Source: Bacteroidota bacterium
Lineage (GTDB): Bacteria > Bacteroidota > Rhodothermia > Rhodothermales > UBA10348
NCBI GenBank assembly: GCA_022567305.1
Contig: JADFHF010000038.1
Span: forward strand, 1 to 33,959
DNA length: 33,959 nt
Direction of reading: 5' to 3'
Shown here: in pieces, positions 16,331 through 25,518 of the stretch
Position numbering within the stretch: the first letter of the stretch is position 1
Layout of the letters: each line of letters starts with the position of its first letter
Program-made: the position numbers and the translations under genes
Notes under the pieces: generated by a model
Databases searched by the model: none
The model's input: only the letters and a program-made list of their open reading frames with translations
What the model was told of the DNA's origin: nothing

Positions 16331-18028
16331 TTAAGACGCTGGTAAAGCAGGCGCGTCCATCATTAACTGATTGACGTCCTGACGGTCGAATTTCATTACG
16401 ATTGGAAGCCGGCGGCCCATACCGAATGCTTTACCGCTGACCCGGAGCCCTGGAGGAGCCTGGCGCCGCTTGTATTCACTCTGGTCAACCGTTTGAAGTA
16501 CACCGGTCACCAGTTCATCTTCATAGCCTGTTGAATCAACGATGGACAGGAGGTCCTCTCTTCGCTCAATGTAGCGTTTCAAGATATCATCCAGGATCGA
16601 ATACGGTGGTAATGAGTCATCATCGCGCTGGTTTTCTGAAAGCTCTGCGGAGGGCGGTTTGGAAATCGTGTCCTGTGGAATCACGCTGCGTCCGGCCCGA
16701 AGGTTGATGGTTTCCGCCAGTCGATAGACCTGTGTTTTGAACACATCGGATAGAACGGCGAGACCACCACTCATGTCGCCATACAAGGTCGCATAACCCA
16801 TGGACAGCTCACTTTTATTGCCGGTAGTCAGGAGCAGGTGCCCAAACTTATTCGATATGGCCATCAGGGTGAGTCCGCGCGAGCGAGCCTGGATGTTTTC
16901 TTCGGCAATTCCGCGGGGAGTTCCCGAAAAAAGAGGCTCCAGCATCTCCGAATATGCATCAACGGCCGATTCGATGGAAATATGATGGAACTCGATCCCC
17001 AGATTTTCAGCCAACCGCCGCGAATCTTCTACTGAGCCGGTTGACGAAATTGAGGACGGCATGGTCACACCGATCACCCGTTCGGATCCGAGCGCTTCCA
17101 CGGCAAGAGCACACGTCACCGCCGAATCAATTCCCCCGGAGAGGCCTACCAGTGCTTTCTCGAATATCCCGGTCTTTTGCACATAGTCGCGGATTCCCAT
17201 GACCAGAGCTTTATTCAAATCCTCGATCGGATCGTGATCAGATGGATCGAAAACTTCTGGGTCACTCGTATCCCAAACCAGCAGTGCTTCTTCAAAGGAC
17301 GGGGCACACCGGAGCAAGGAGCCATCAGGAGCGTGCACGCGAGAATCTCCATCGAAAAGGACCTCGGTATTTGCACCCACCTGGTTGACCAGAACGAACG
17401 GCAGTTGATAACGGGCACAAATGGTCTCGACCAACCGGGTTCGCAGCGCATGTTTCCCTTCCGAGAACGGAGATGCCGAGATATTGATAAAAACATCAGC
17501 GCCGGCGTTCGCCAGACTATCGAGTGGATTCTCAGCGTACCTCTGATCGTCGGAGAATCCCTCCCAATTCCACATGTCCTCACAGACTGACACACCTAAC
17601 CGGTGGTCCCGAAAATCAAATATGTTTACTTCAGAAGCCGGGGAGAAGTACCGGGATTCATCGAATACGTCGTAGGTCGGCAGCAGTGTTTTATGCATTT
17701 GATGAATCTCTCGACCGTTCTCCAGCAAGATGGCCGCATTCAAGAGTTTCTTACCTGACGCGTCCGGATTCCGCACGGGTGCGCCGATGAGCACACCGAT
17801 TCCGTCTGGCCCTTGCTCCGCAATCCAGTTGACAGCCGTCACCGACGCGTCGACAAATACGGGATTATCGAGCAGATCCAATGGAGGGTATCCGGTAACG
17901 CACATCTCTGGAAATACGACGAGGTCTGCGTTCTTCTCTTTTGCGAGACGTGCGTATTCGAGGATCTTTCTGGCGTTTCCCGAGACGTCGCCGACAATCG
18001 GATTAATCTGTGCGAGAGCGATCTTCAT
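16331..18028 (-). CDS. nadE: glutamine-dependent NAD+ synthetase
   Basis: NadE makes NAD+ from nicotinic acid adenine dinucleotide, ATP and glutamine, the last step of NAD synthesis. The N-terminal glutaminase domain has the nitrilase triad E41 (VVFPEMC), K113 (HKTLLP) and C149 (GVSVCEDMW). The C-terminal synthetase has the pyrophosphatase-type P-loop SGGIDS at 297-302, followed by the LLTTGNKSELSMGYATLYGDMSGG region split across the active site. At 565 residues it is the standard two-domain form. I start at ATG 18028 (MKIALAQINP); the frame stays open far upstream to 18391, but that part lies over aroE and is not coding. It follows aroE by 56 bases. Confidence 0.96.
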   Translation of the reverse strand: MKIALAQINPIVGDVSGNARKILEYARLAKEKNADLVVFPEMCVTGYPPLDLLDNPVFVDASVTAVNWIAEQGPDGIGVLIGAPVRNPDASGKKLLNAAILLENGREIHQMHKTLLPTYDVFDESRYFSPASEVNIFDFRDHRLGVSVCEDMWNWEGFSDDQRYAENPLDSLANAGADVFINISASPFSEGKHALRTRLVETICARYQLPFVLVNQVGANTEVLFDGDSRVHAPDGSLLRCAPSFEEALLVWDTSDPEVFDPSDHDPIEDLNKALVMGIRDYVQKTGIFEKALVGLSGGIDSAVTCALAVEALGSERVIGVTMPSSISSTGSVEDSRRLAENLGIEFHHISIESAVDAYSEMLEPLFSGTPRGIAEENIQARSRGLTLMAISNKFGHLLLTTGNKSELSMGYATLYGDMSGGLAVLSDVFKTQVYRLAETINLRAGRSVIPQDTISKPPSAELSENQRDDDSLPPYSILDDILKRYIERREDLLSIVDSTGYEDELVTGVLQTVDQSEYKRRQAPPGLRVSGKAFGMGRRLPIVMKFDRQDVNQLMMDAPALPAS

Positions 18029-18084
18029 AAGTGATTCTATGACTCGAGCTGTAATACGCGTGCGCGTAACGATTGATGCCGGTT

Positions 18085-18948
18085 TTACTGAGCTGCCAGA
18101 GCATTTCGAATGTGCTTTTCCGGGAGTTCGGCACCGGTCCACGCTTCGAATGATTCGGTGGCCTGTCCGAGCAACATCTCGATACCCTCGATGCCAGTTG
18201 CTCCGGCCTTGGAGGCCTGTTCGAGGAGAACGGTGCGCGACGGATTGTATACGAGGTCGTAGACAATCTGACCGTCGTGCATCAACTCCGGTTGAAGACA
18301 AGGTGTTGTGTCCGTATTCGGTGTCATTCCGAGCGGGGTCGTGTTGACGAGTAGAGTGGCCTGTTGCATCGACAGCGCAGAATATTCCCATTTCACAACC
18401 TCAATCCGGCTACCTGAGCCGTCTATGTCGTGAGCGAGAGCCCTTCCGACTTCCATCGAACGGCAGATCAGATGAATTCGAGCCATATCGAGCTCGCGCA
18501 AAATCGCGTATGTAACGGCTCGAGCCGCTCCTCCGCTGCCCCAGACGAGCGCATCCTGGCCCTCTATCTGGTCTTTGAATTCTCTAAGAGATCGTGCAAA
18601 TCCAACTATATCCGTGTTGTCTCCGATCAGGCGCGGTACCGAATCTGAAGCTGGATGATCACAGACGATGGTGTTGACGGCTCCGATTGCTTCAGCTCGC
18701 TCGGTCAGTTCGTCCAGAAAGAAAATGACATCCTGTTTGTGAGGAATCGTCACATTGGCTCCCTGGAATCGAAACGTCTTTAACGCTTTGATGGCGTCTC
18801 CAAGCGACGCTTTTTCGATGCGAAAGGCCAAGTACACCATGTCAAGATTCAGTTCATCAAATCCAGTGTTATGGATAAGAGGAGAAAGGGACTGAGAGAC
18901 GGGATCTCCCAGCAGGGCGACAATCTGAGTATTAGGAGTGACGGTCAT
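18085..18948 (-). CDS. aroE: shikimate dehydrogenase
   Basis: AroE reduces 3-dehydroshikimate to shikimate with NADPH in aromatic amino-acid synthesis. The 287-residue product has the substrate site SQSLSP (18-23), NVTIPHK with catalytic Lys71, DNTDIVGF with catalytic Asp113, and the nucleotide loop GSGGAA (137-142). Later motifs are VNTTPLGM and DLVYNPSRTVLLEQA with the EGIEMLLGQA helix. All residues needed are present and length is normal. It heads the minus-strand set aroE-nadE-ruvA and is divergent from glutamate dehydrogenase, with 140 bases between the starts. Confidence 0.95.
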   Translation of the reverse strand: MTVTPNTQIVALLGDPVSQSLSPLIHNTGFDELNLDMVYLAFRIEKASLGDAIKALKTFRFQGANVTIPHKQDVIFFLDELTERAEAIGAVNTIVCDHPASDSVPRLIGDNTDIVGFARSLREFKDQIEGQDALVWGSGGAARAVTYAILRELDMARIHLICRSMEVGRALAHDIDGSGSRIEVVKWEYSALSMQQATLLVNTTPLGMTPNTDTTPCLQPELMHDGQIVYDLVYNPSRTVLLEQASKAGATGIEGIEMLLGQATESFEAWTGAELPEKHIRNALAAQ

Positions 18949-19088
18949 GCAAAAAGTCAGCTATTCGATGGATCTGCATCTTACCAGGAGAATAACAGCG
19001 CCTCGCTAATATCTGTTGTAATTGTGTAACGAAGATAGTAGCCTTGCCGGACTGAATCTCAGTTCTATAGGGGTACTCCAAAACCGAA

Positions 19089-20498
19089 ATGTCCACGATA
19101 AGTTTTCTTGATCAGGTCCATCGGATGTTCGAAAAGGCTGCGGCTTATACGGATCATCCGGCCGGACTCCTGTCACAGATCAATATCTGCAATAGCGTTT
19201 ATCACATGGAATTTCCTATCGTGAGAGACGACGGTTCCATTAAGGTTATCAAAGCCTGGCGAGCCGAACACAGTCAGCACAAGCTGCCTGTGAAGGGAGG
19301 CATCCGCTTTGCCATGGCTGTGACTGAGGATGAGGTCATGGCGCTCGCATCACTTATGACCTACAAGTGCGCGATCGTGAACGTACCCTTTGGGGGCGCG
19401 AAAGGTGGTGTAATGGTTGATCGCCGCAAGCTGTCGGACACCGAACTTGAGCGCGTCACCCGAAGGTATACGTATGAGCTTCTCAGAAAGAACTTCATTG
19501 GCCCGGGTGTTGATGTTCCGGCTCCGGACTACGGGACGGGCCCCCGCGAAATGGCGTGGATCATGGACACCTATATGACATTGTCATCTGATAAGCTCGA
19601 TGCATTGGCCTGTGTAACCGGAAAACCGGTAGGCCATGGGGGTGTCCGAGGTCGGAATGAAGCCACCGGTCGCGGTACGTTTTATGGAATACGGGAAGCC
19701 TGTAATGATATTGATCGCATGAAGGCCCTTGGGCTCGAGACGGGTCTGGCCGGGAAGACGATCGTGGTTCAGGGACTCGGAAATGTGGGTTTCCATGCCG
19801 CCAAATACCTCGAAGAGGAAGGCGACGCCAAAATCGTTGGGATTGCTGAATACGAGGGCGCCATTTATAACCCGGATGGACTCAACGTTGAATCTGTCGT
19901 TGCCCATCGGAAGGAAACGGGTTCCATCCTCAACTATGAAGGGGCACAGAATATTGAGAATTCAGCAGAGGCGCTCGAGCTCCCGTGCGACATATTGGTT
20001 CCTGCGGCCCTTGAGGCGCAGATCACAAAGAAAAATGTCGATCGAATTCAGGCGAAAATTGTTGCAGAGGCAGCCAACGGGCCGGTGACCGCCGATGCTG
20101 ATACCAAGCTTCTCGAAAAGGGAGTTTTGATTATTCCCGACGTGTATCTGAACGCGGGTGGGGTCACCGTTTCATATTTCGAGTGGCTCAGAAACTTATC
20201 CCATGTTCGTTTTGGCAGGATGAGACAACGCTTCGAACAGCAGGCCAATAAAAGAATCATCTCAGCGCTGTCAGAGGCGGCAGGATTAAAAATATCTGAC
20301 GAACGAATTGCTGAACTTGCGGTCGGGGCCGATGAGCTCGATCTCGTCAATTCCGGTCTCGAAGAAACGATGATAACAGCCTATAACGAGGTTACGGAGA
20401 TCGCCAAAGACAAGAACACCGACCTGCGAACAGCAGCGTTCATCTGTGCGATTGACAAGGTGGCCATAGCGTATTTAGAAATGGGAATTTTTCCTTAG
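19089..20498 (+). CDS. gdhA: glutamate dehydrogenase (Glu/Leu/Phe/Val family)
   Basis: The enzyme interconverts glutamate and 2-oxoglutarate plus ammonia with NAD(P). Substrate-domain motifs are [29 protein letters not shown] with the catalytic lysine in GGAKGG (K105), and VPAPDYGT with the catalytic Asp147. The coenzyme domain has the GLGNVG loop at 239-244 and an acidic end ([12 protein letters not shown]) that suggests NAD preference. The C-terminal [18 protein letters not shown] motif is typical. At 469 residues it is slightly longer than the 415-450 of many relatives. It is a single-gene unit. Its last codons form the first of two duplicated hairpins. Confidence 0.94.
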   Translation: MSTISFLDQVHRMFEKAAAYTDHPAGLLSQINICNSVYHMEFPIVRDDGSIKVIKAWRAEHSQHKLPVKGGIRFAMAVTEDEVMALASLMTYKCAIVNVPFGGAKGGVMVDRRKLSDTELERVTRRYTYELLRKNFIGPGVDVPAPDYGTGPREMAWIMDTYMTLSSDKLDALACVTGKPVGHGGVRGRNEATGRGTFYGIREACNDIDRMKALGLETGLAGKTIVVQGLGNVGFHAAKYLEEEGDAKIVGIAEYEGAIYNPDGLNVESVVAHRKETGSILNYEGAQNIENSAEALELPCDILVPAALEAQITKKNVDRIQAKIVAEAANGPVTADADTKLLEKGVLIIPDVYLNAGGVTVSYFEWLRNLSHVRFGRMRQRFEQQANKRIISALSEAAGLKISDERIAELAVGADELDLVNSGLEETMITAYNEVTEIAKDKNTDLRTAAFICAIDKVAIAYLEMGIFP

Positions 20499-20549
20499 AA
20501 AAATTCTAATTCACGCAAGTAAACGGGAATTTTTCCGTAGAAAAAATCC
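20485..20549 (+). terminator. duplicated AU-rich hairpin at the gdh 3' end
   Basis: Copy one (20485-20506) has a perfect 8-bp stem, gaattttt with aaaaattc, around ccttag, and includes the gdh stop codon. Copy two (20526-20549) has ggaattttt and aaaaaatcc around ccgtag, with one mismatch. The two start with the same gggaatttttcc and lie about 41 bases apart, so copy two looks like a duplication of the gene end. They lie between the convergent ends of gdh and queD and could stop or stabilise transcripts from both sides. The stems are A/T rich and lack a strong GC clamp, so termination strength is uncertain. Confidence 0.5.
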
Positions 20550-20568
20550 TCGAATCGCCCGCTCACCC

Positions 20569-21000
20569 TTAAGCCTTCACACTCCGCTCAGTCTCGGCAT
20601 AACACGTCTCCGTCTCCGAAATCCGTACACGAACCGTATGGATTCGACGCTCCCGGAGCACGGGACCCGAATGCTCGATTAGATATTCCGCCACATAGAT
20701 ACACATGTTTTCCGCGGTCGTATCGAATGGGATCACATAGTGTTTCCAATTCTTCGCTCGCATGACCTCTAGTAGTTCAGAGTCCTTCTCATCGACGACT
20801 GTCCCATGATCCCACGCATCTATGAGCTCTGACAGACACATTTTCAGGTCCTTGAAATCCATGAGCAAGCCGTGTTCATCCGGTTCTCCTTCGACCTCGA
20901 CGAACATGGTATACGAGTGACCGTGGAGGTTTTTGCAGAGACCATCGTACCATGGCAGGCGGTGGGCACCTTCCCATCGAAACCGCTTCGCAATTTTCAT
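20569..21000 (-). CDS. queD: 6-carboxytetrahydropterin synthase / 6-pyruvoyl-tetrahydropterin synthase family
   Basis: QueD makes 6-carboxytetrahydropterin from dihydroneopterin triphosphate on the way to preQ0 and queuosine. The 143-residue product has the zinc ligands His13 (EGAHRL) and His26 and His28 (LHGHSY), with catalytic Cys22 just before them in the spacing typical of QueD (CxxxHGH). Also present are LMDFKDLK, the LDAWDHG-like motif IDAWDHGTVV, TAENMCIYVAEYL, and the end motif RVRISETETCYAETE with the pterin-binding Glu. Other queuosine genes are not in the window. It sits 29 bases downstream of a membrane-anchored unknown protein on the same strand and may be co-transcribed. Confidence 0.93.
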   Translation of the reverse strand: MKIAKRFRWEGAHRLPWYDGLCKNLHGHSYTMFVEVEGEPDEHGLLMDFKDLKMCLSELIDAWDHGTVVDEKDSELLEVMRAKNWKHYVIPFDTTAENMCIYVAEYLIEHSGPVLRERRIHTVRVRISETETCYAETERSVKA

Positions 21001-21029
21001 ACGTCTTCCTTCCGAATGAATTCGGTCAT

Positions 21030-22019
21030 TCAGCCGAAACTGCGTTCTGCTGAATTTTCTTCCTGGATCTTTTCGTCCGTCGCATCCTGCTGAATAAATT
21101 CGAATTCAGTTTCTACCGCCCGTAGAGCTTCTTCAAGAACCATTTCCATGCGCAATCGATACAGCGTCGAGTCTATTTGGAGCACTACGCCAGCCTCCTG
21201 CAGTCTGTTCAAGCGCTCCAGCGCCATGATTTTCCTGGCTTCCCGGAGCGGAAGTCCTGGTGAGCTGATTCGAGTATTTTCCAGCCTTTCGCGCTGTGCC
21301 CGAAGGCTTTGGACGTGCCTTTTTCTGGCGTCATGCACGTTGTTCTCCCAAACCACAACGCGGGCGCGTTCCATATCCTGGGCGAGTGCCTGCATTTCAG
21401 ACGCAGCCCAAATATGGCTAAATACGGTGTCAACGACGACCTTCAACCCGCCATCGACTACGTACTGAAAACTCATCGCCATGTCGGAGTTTGATTCAGC
21501 TGAAACAGACATCTCTTTGACCTTGTCAGCCAATTTCACTAGGGTCGCCAAACGTTCTCCCAGTTCGTCGGAGGCTTCGCGGGACCACGTATGGACCATC
21601 ACAGTCGGTTCGGGCGCGACGGGAGTCATTTGAGCGGGTTCGTCCCCGCCCGTGTCAACGAGTTCCGGCATCGGTAGCGCGCTTGCTTCTCCCTCCATTG
21701 ACAAGTCCAGAACCATGTCGGCTTCCTCAGGCGAGAGTTTCGCTCCAGAACTTGTCAGGTTCAGCACATTTGCCGCGATTCGTTCGAGCTGCTCAGGAGC
21801 AATTTCATTTGAGGCCACCTTAGCTTTGAAATCTTCAAACGTTTCCGCTGCCTTCGCTTTGGCGTCGGTGTCATCGACCATGTCCATCAGTCGCTGACCC
21901 AATGCATCCAGTGACGACGCCAGAATATCCTCTCGTTCATCACCCAGAAGCAGGAATCCACCCACACCCACGATAATGAGGAGAAGAACTAATCCATATT
22001 CCTTAAAAAATGTCATCAT
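21030..22019 (-). CDS. membrane-anchored alpha-helical protein of unknown function
   Basis: I do not recognise the family. The 329-residue protein starts with one hydrophobic helix (LVLLLIIVGVGGFLLLG, residues 10-26) without a cleavage site, so it is probably anchored with its bulk outside the cytoplasm. The rest is helical and charged. A first part of acidic helices (residues 30-105) is followed by a Pro-rich hinge (about 120-140). Then comes a long Arg/Glu-rich region (ERARVVVWENNVHDARKRHV and RAQRERLENTRISS) with coiled-coil character, ending in an acidic tail. Two ATGs are adjacent at the start (22019 and 22016). It precedes queD by 29 bases, but nothing in it suggests a queuosine role. 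Confidence 0.6.
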   Translation of the reverse strand: MMTFFKEYGLVLLLIIVGVGGFLLLGDEREDILASSLDALGQRLMDMVDDTDAKAKAAETFEDFKAKVASNEIAPEQLERIAANVLNLTSSGAKLSPEEADMVLDLSMEGEASALPMPELVDTGGDEPAQMTPVAPEPTVMVHTWSREASDELGERLATLVKLADKVKEMSVSAESNSDMAMSFQYVVDGGLKVVVDTVFSHIWAASEMQALAQDMERARVVVWENNVHDARKRHVQSLRAQRERLENTRISSPGLPLREARKIMALERLNRLQEAGVVLQIDSTLYRLRMEMVLEEALRAVETEFEFIQQDATDEKIQEENSAERSFG

Positions 22020-22183
22020 CCAATTTCTGATTTTCCGTCACTGAATACGATTCTGGCCGATGAAGTTTCCCTCTGCGCGGAGATAGCTCATATCTGAACG
22101 CCGGTCCTTGGTTGGACGGATATAACGCTTCTGACATTTCAATTCGTATTCCAGAAACTGAATTCTTTCCGAGCGAGGCCGCT

Positions 22184-22222
22184 AAAAAAATGCGTCCGGT
22201 CGTCCCACCAACGACCGGACGC
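22184..22222 (-). terminator. strong intrinsic terminator of nrdJ
   Basis: A perfect 12-bp GC-rich stem (22192-22203 with 22211-22222, arms gcgtccggtcgt and acgaccggacgc) has a 7-base loop. In the minus-strand direction it is followed by one A and a run of seven T (22184-22190 on the complement). It begins 61 bases after the nrdJ stop, in the right place and direction. The rest of the 263-base gap contains no gene. Confidence 0.9.
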
Positions 22223-22282
22223 TCCCCGTTGTTTGGGTTACCGACTGATGCAGTAACCCTGAGGTGTATCCAGGGGTTCAGA

Positions 22283-25200
22283 TCATCCGCATCCGCTTGT
22301 TCCTCCGCAATTCAGGCACGAATAGCAGGAACCGGCGCGGACAGTGATCGAACCGCAACTCGAACATGGAGGTGCATCCTCCTGATTATTGAATGTGGAT
22401 TGTCCATTTGTGGAAGTCCTGGGGGCAGCTTCCGCCGTAATGGCTACGGGCTCTCCTTGCGTAACCTCTAAGAATGCTTCGACTGTATCACCGACGAGAG
22501 AATCTTGTTTATCGAACATGTCAATCTGTTCGAGATCCGAGGCTGCGGCTTCTTCTGCCAGGCCATCCGAAATAGACTTGGTCTGCATTACGGGCTCCTT
22601 CGTACGCCCAAGAAACTTGAGCGACAGGTACCGAAAAATGTAATCCATGATCGACTTGGCAATCGGTATCTGCCTGTTGTTCGTGAAGCCATTTGGCTCG
22701 AAGCGCATATGGCTGAACTTGTTACACAGATCCTCAAGGGGCACATTGTATTGCAGCGCCAGCGAAATGGAGGTGGCAAACGCATCCATCAATCCCGAAA
22801 TCGTCGACCCTTCTTTCGCCATGGTGATGAAGATCTCCCCGGGCATTTTACTGTCTGGGTACAGTCCGATGTGCAGGTAGCCCTCATGTCCCGCGATGGA
22901 AAACTTGTGTGTGATCGAAGGCCGTTCGTCGGGGAGTCGATGGCGAACTGATTTGTGAACAATCTTCTCGACGACACGCACGACAATTTGGGGCTCCTGT
23001 GTCGTGGCCATTCCGTCGCCGGAGGTGGAGGAGGCTGATGTGTTACCCCCTTCGCTCGTCGACAACGGTTGGCTGCGCTTCGAATTTTCACGATAGATCG
23101 CAATCGATTTGAGCCCGAGTTTCCAACCCTGCGAATAGGCGTCTGCAATCTCTTCTATGGTCGTGTGTTCCGGCATGTTTACGGTCTTGGAGATGGCGCC
23201 GGAAATGAAGGGCTGGCAAGCTGCCATCATCTGAATATGCGCCATGGGGAGGATCGATCGGGTTCCCTTGAACGGTTTGAAAGCACAGTCGAAGACGGGC
23301 AGGTGTTCGTCCTTAATATGGGGAGCTCCCTCAATCGTGTCGTTCTCTTCGATATACGAGAGAATCTCAGCCCGCTTTTTCTTGGAGTATTTGAGTTTCT
23401 CTAAGGCCTCAGGGACCGTTCGGTTGATAATCTTTAGCAATCCGTTGCCTTTCCCGGCCAACAATTTGTATTTGACGAGCGCGATATCAGGTTCGATACC
23501 GGTGGTGTCGCAGTCCATCATGAAGGCGATCGTTCCGGTTGGTGCCAGCACCGTTGCCTGGGCATTTCGATACCCGAATTGCTCACCCAAATCGACCATC
23601 AGTGCTGCAGACTCCTCAGCGGCGTGGAGCAGATACGGAGGGCAGTGGACATCAATTTCTGCAATCGATTCCTGGTGCATCCGCATGACATCCATGAAGC
23701 AGAGGACATTCTCCTTGTACGCCCTGAAGGGTCCGATTTTGGGGTTTGCGGCGATCTCAGCGCTTCGAGCGTAAGCCTCACAATGTTCGATTGCCATGAT
23801 GGCTCCGGCAACAGCTCGTCCCTCACGGCTGTCATAGGGGAGCCCCATCGACATTAGCAGTGCGCCCAGATTTGCAAATCCGAGTCCCAACGGACGAAAT
23901 TCGTGGCTATTCTCGGCAATCATTTTTGACGGATAGCCCGCATTATCGACGAGGATCTCCATCGCAGTAATGAAAATCCGCGTCGCAGCCCGAAAGCGCT
24001 TTACGCCAAACGTACCGTCTTCCAGCTGAAATTTTCTCAGATTTAGCGACCCAAGATTGCAGGCCGAATTATCGACGAACATGTATTCACTACACGGATT
24101 ACTCGAATTGATCGGCGCCGTGTTTTTGCAGGTATGCCAAAGCTGAATGGTATCTTCGTATTGAAGGCCGGGGTCACCGCAAACGTGAGTGCCTTCTGAA
24201 ATTTTTTGAAGAATTTCTACCGCGGGCACCGACTCAATCTCTTCCCCGCCCTTGACACTTCTGAGAGAATAGGGTGCAGTCGATTCGGCTGCGGCCATGA
24301 ATTCATCGGTGACTCGAACGGACTGATTCACATTTTGGAAAGCAATGCTTCCGTACGCGGGGCCATTGAAACTGCCGTCGTACCCTTGTTCGATCAGGGC
24401 CCATGCCTTTTTCTCTTCGGTCTGTTTGGCCTCAATGAATTCGAGAATGTCCGGGTGCCAGCATTTCAAGGTTTGCATGATGGCAGCTCGCCGGGTTTTA
24501 CCGCCCGACTTGATGGTACCGCCTGTTGCGTCCTGAACGCGCATAAAACTGACGGGACCCGATGGGGTACCGCCCCCCGAAAGCCTCTCACGAGAAGATC
24601 TTAGCTTGGACCAATCTGCACCGACTCCGGAGCCGAACTTGAAGAGCCGGGCACTTTCCGACATCAGTTTCCAGATGTCGTCGATGGAATCCTCAACGGG
24701 AATAATAAAACAAGCGGAGGCTTGCGGTCGCTTATAAGGATCGACAGGTACTCCCTTTTTCCTTCGCTTGTCCCAACCGTGGATCGTTTTCCCGCCGGAG
24801 TCTGTGACGCCATACTCATGGTGCAAACCGACGTTGAACCAAGTCGGGCTATTGAAAGCGCCGTATTGATTCACACACAACCAGGTTAGTTCATCGTAAA
24901 AACATTCGCCGTCTTTCTTGCTCGCGAAGTAGCCCTGTTCGGTACCCCAGTTGGCGATCGTTCGGGTAACGCGGTGAATAAGTTGCTTTAGTGACGACTC
25001 GCGGCCACCCACTGAAGGGTCTTCACCTGATCGGGACACTTCCCCATAGAAATACTTGCTCGCCACCACGTTTGACGCCAGGCGACTCCAGGAAGAGGGG
25101 AATTCTACATCTTTCTGCTCGAAGATGGCATCGCCCTGCTGATTCTTAATGACGGCGTCCCGAATTTCCCATTCCATCGATTCGAACGGATGTTTTCCCT

Positions 25201-25297
25201 TCTCGGAGAAAACTCGATCGACGGTGATACCTCGCGTAACGGTAAGCGCGCGGATGGCATCCGAGTCAAAAAGAGACAACTTGTCGAGGTTGGGCAT
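22283..25297 (-). CDS. nrdJ: adenosylcobalamin-dependent (class II) ribonucleoside reductase
   Basis: NrdJ reduces ribonucleotides to deoxyribonucleotides using a thiyl radical made from vitamin B12, with no need for oxygen. The 1004-residue protein has NSPTWFNVGLHHEYG near residue 150, the SESARLFKFGSGVGADWSKLR region, the active-site NPCSEYMFVDNSACNLGSLNL, and the LGFANLGALLMSMGLPYDS and APTGTIAFMMDCDTTGIEPD motifs. The C-terminal part carries a cysteine-rich zinc ribbon (CSSCGSITVRAGSCYSCLNC), a feature of the long NrdJ type. No class I genes are seen here. Upstream lies a complex 675-base region with RNA-like stems and repeated motifs; downstream is a strong terminator. No cobalamin riboswitch was recognised. 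Confidence 0.97.
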   Translation of the reverse strand: MPNLDKLSLFDSDAIRALTVTRGITVDRVFSEKGKHPFESMEWEIRDAVIKNQQGDAIFEQKDVEFPSSWSRLASNVVASKYFYGEVSRSGEDPSVGGRESSLKQLIHRVTRTIANWGTEQGYFASKKDGECFYDELTWLCVNQYGAFNSPTWFNVGLHHEYGVTDSGGKTIHGWDKRRKKGVPVDPYKRPQASACFIIPVEDSIDDIWKLMSESARLFKFGSGVGADWSKLRSSRERLSGGGTPSGPVSFMRVQDATGGTIKSGGKTRRAAIMQTLKCWHPDILEFIEAKQTEEKKAWALIEQGYDGSFNGPAYGSIAFQNVNQSVRVTDEFMAAAESTAPYSLRSVKGGEEIESVPAVEILQKISEGTHVCGDPGLQYEDTIQLWHTCKNTAPINSSNPCSEYMFVDNSACNLGSLNLRKFQLEDGTFGVKRFRAATRIFITAMEILVDNAGYPSKMIAENSHEFRPLGLGFANLGALLMSMGLPYDSREGRAVAGAIMAIEHCEAYARSAEIAANPKIGPFRAYKENVLCFMDVMRMHQESIAEIDVHCPPYLLHAAEESAALMVDLGEQFGYRNAQATVLAPTGTIAFMMDCDTTGIEPDIALVKYKLLAGKGNGLLKIINRTVPEALEKLKYSKKKRAEILSYIEENDTIEGAPHIKDEHLPVFDCAFKPFKGTRSILPMAHIQMMAACQPFISGAISKTVNMPEHTTIEEIADAYSQGWKLGLKSIAIYRENSKRSQPLSTSEGGNTSASSTSGDGMATTQEPQIVVRVVEKIVHKSVRHRLPDERPSITHKFSIAGHEGYLHIGLYPDSKMPGEIFITMAKEGSTISGLMDAFATSISLALQYNVPLEDLCNKFSHMRFEPNGFTNNRQIPIAKSIMDYIFRYLSLKFLGRTKEPVMQTKSISDGLAEEAAASDLEQIDMFDKQDSLVGDTVEAFLEVTQGEPVAITAEAAPRTSTNGQSTFNNQEDAPPCSSCGSITVRAGSCYSCLNCGGTSGCG

Positions 25298-25355
25298 ATT
25301 CGGGCAGATACAAAAGAGATGGATAGATCACCGGTTAGTTCGTTTGTACCCGCAT

Positions 25356-25430
25356 CCAGAGTCAGGTGTGTGGCGACCGGATTTCGAGCAAAAGCAATGC
25401 TCGACGCCAGATATTTCTACTCGACTCTGG
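25356..25430 (-). ncRNA. nested stem structure in the nrdJ leader, candidate cis-regulatory RNA
   Basis: Three stems nest perfectly. The outer one is ccagagtc (25356-25363) with gactctgg (25423-25430). The middle one is tggcg (25371-25375) with cgcca (25405-25409). The inner one is tcgagca (25384-25390) with tgctcga (25398-25404) around a 7-base loop. Bulges of 7, 8 and 13 bases separate them. All 20 pairs are Watson-Crick, so strand cannot be told from pairing. The structure ends 58 bases before the nrdJ start codon, within a likely 5' leader. A candidate nrdJ-associated RNA motif has been described from comparative genomics; I could not compare with it here. Confidence 0.5.
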
Positions 25431-25486
25431 TTCATGACGCTGCTTCAGAATTAAACTTCTTTGAGCTGCCACCACCTGCGAAAAAT

Positions 25487-25518
25487 AACGGTTTATTGCC
25501 CATAGGCGATAAACCGTT
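25487..25518 (+). promoter_or_regulatory. 14-bp-stem hairpin upstream of nrdJ
   Basis: aacggtttattgcc (25487-25500) pairs with ggcgataaaccgtt (25505-25518) around cata. Thirteen pairs are Watson-Crick and one is U-G if read as plus-strand RNA; on the minus strand that pair becomes an A-C mismatch. The fold therefore favours plus-strand RNA or a DNA-level palindrome. It has no good T-run on either side. The left arm contains one of the AATAACGG motifs. Confidence 0.5.

Noticed and set aside
18029-18391. N-terminal extension of nadE by 121 codons
   Set aside because: The extension lies over aroE in another frame, and the enzyme's normal start MKIALAQINP is at 18028.
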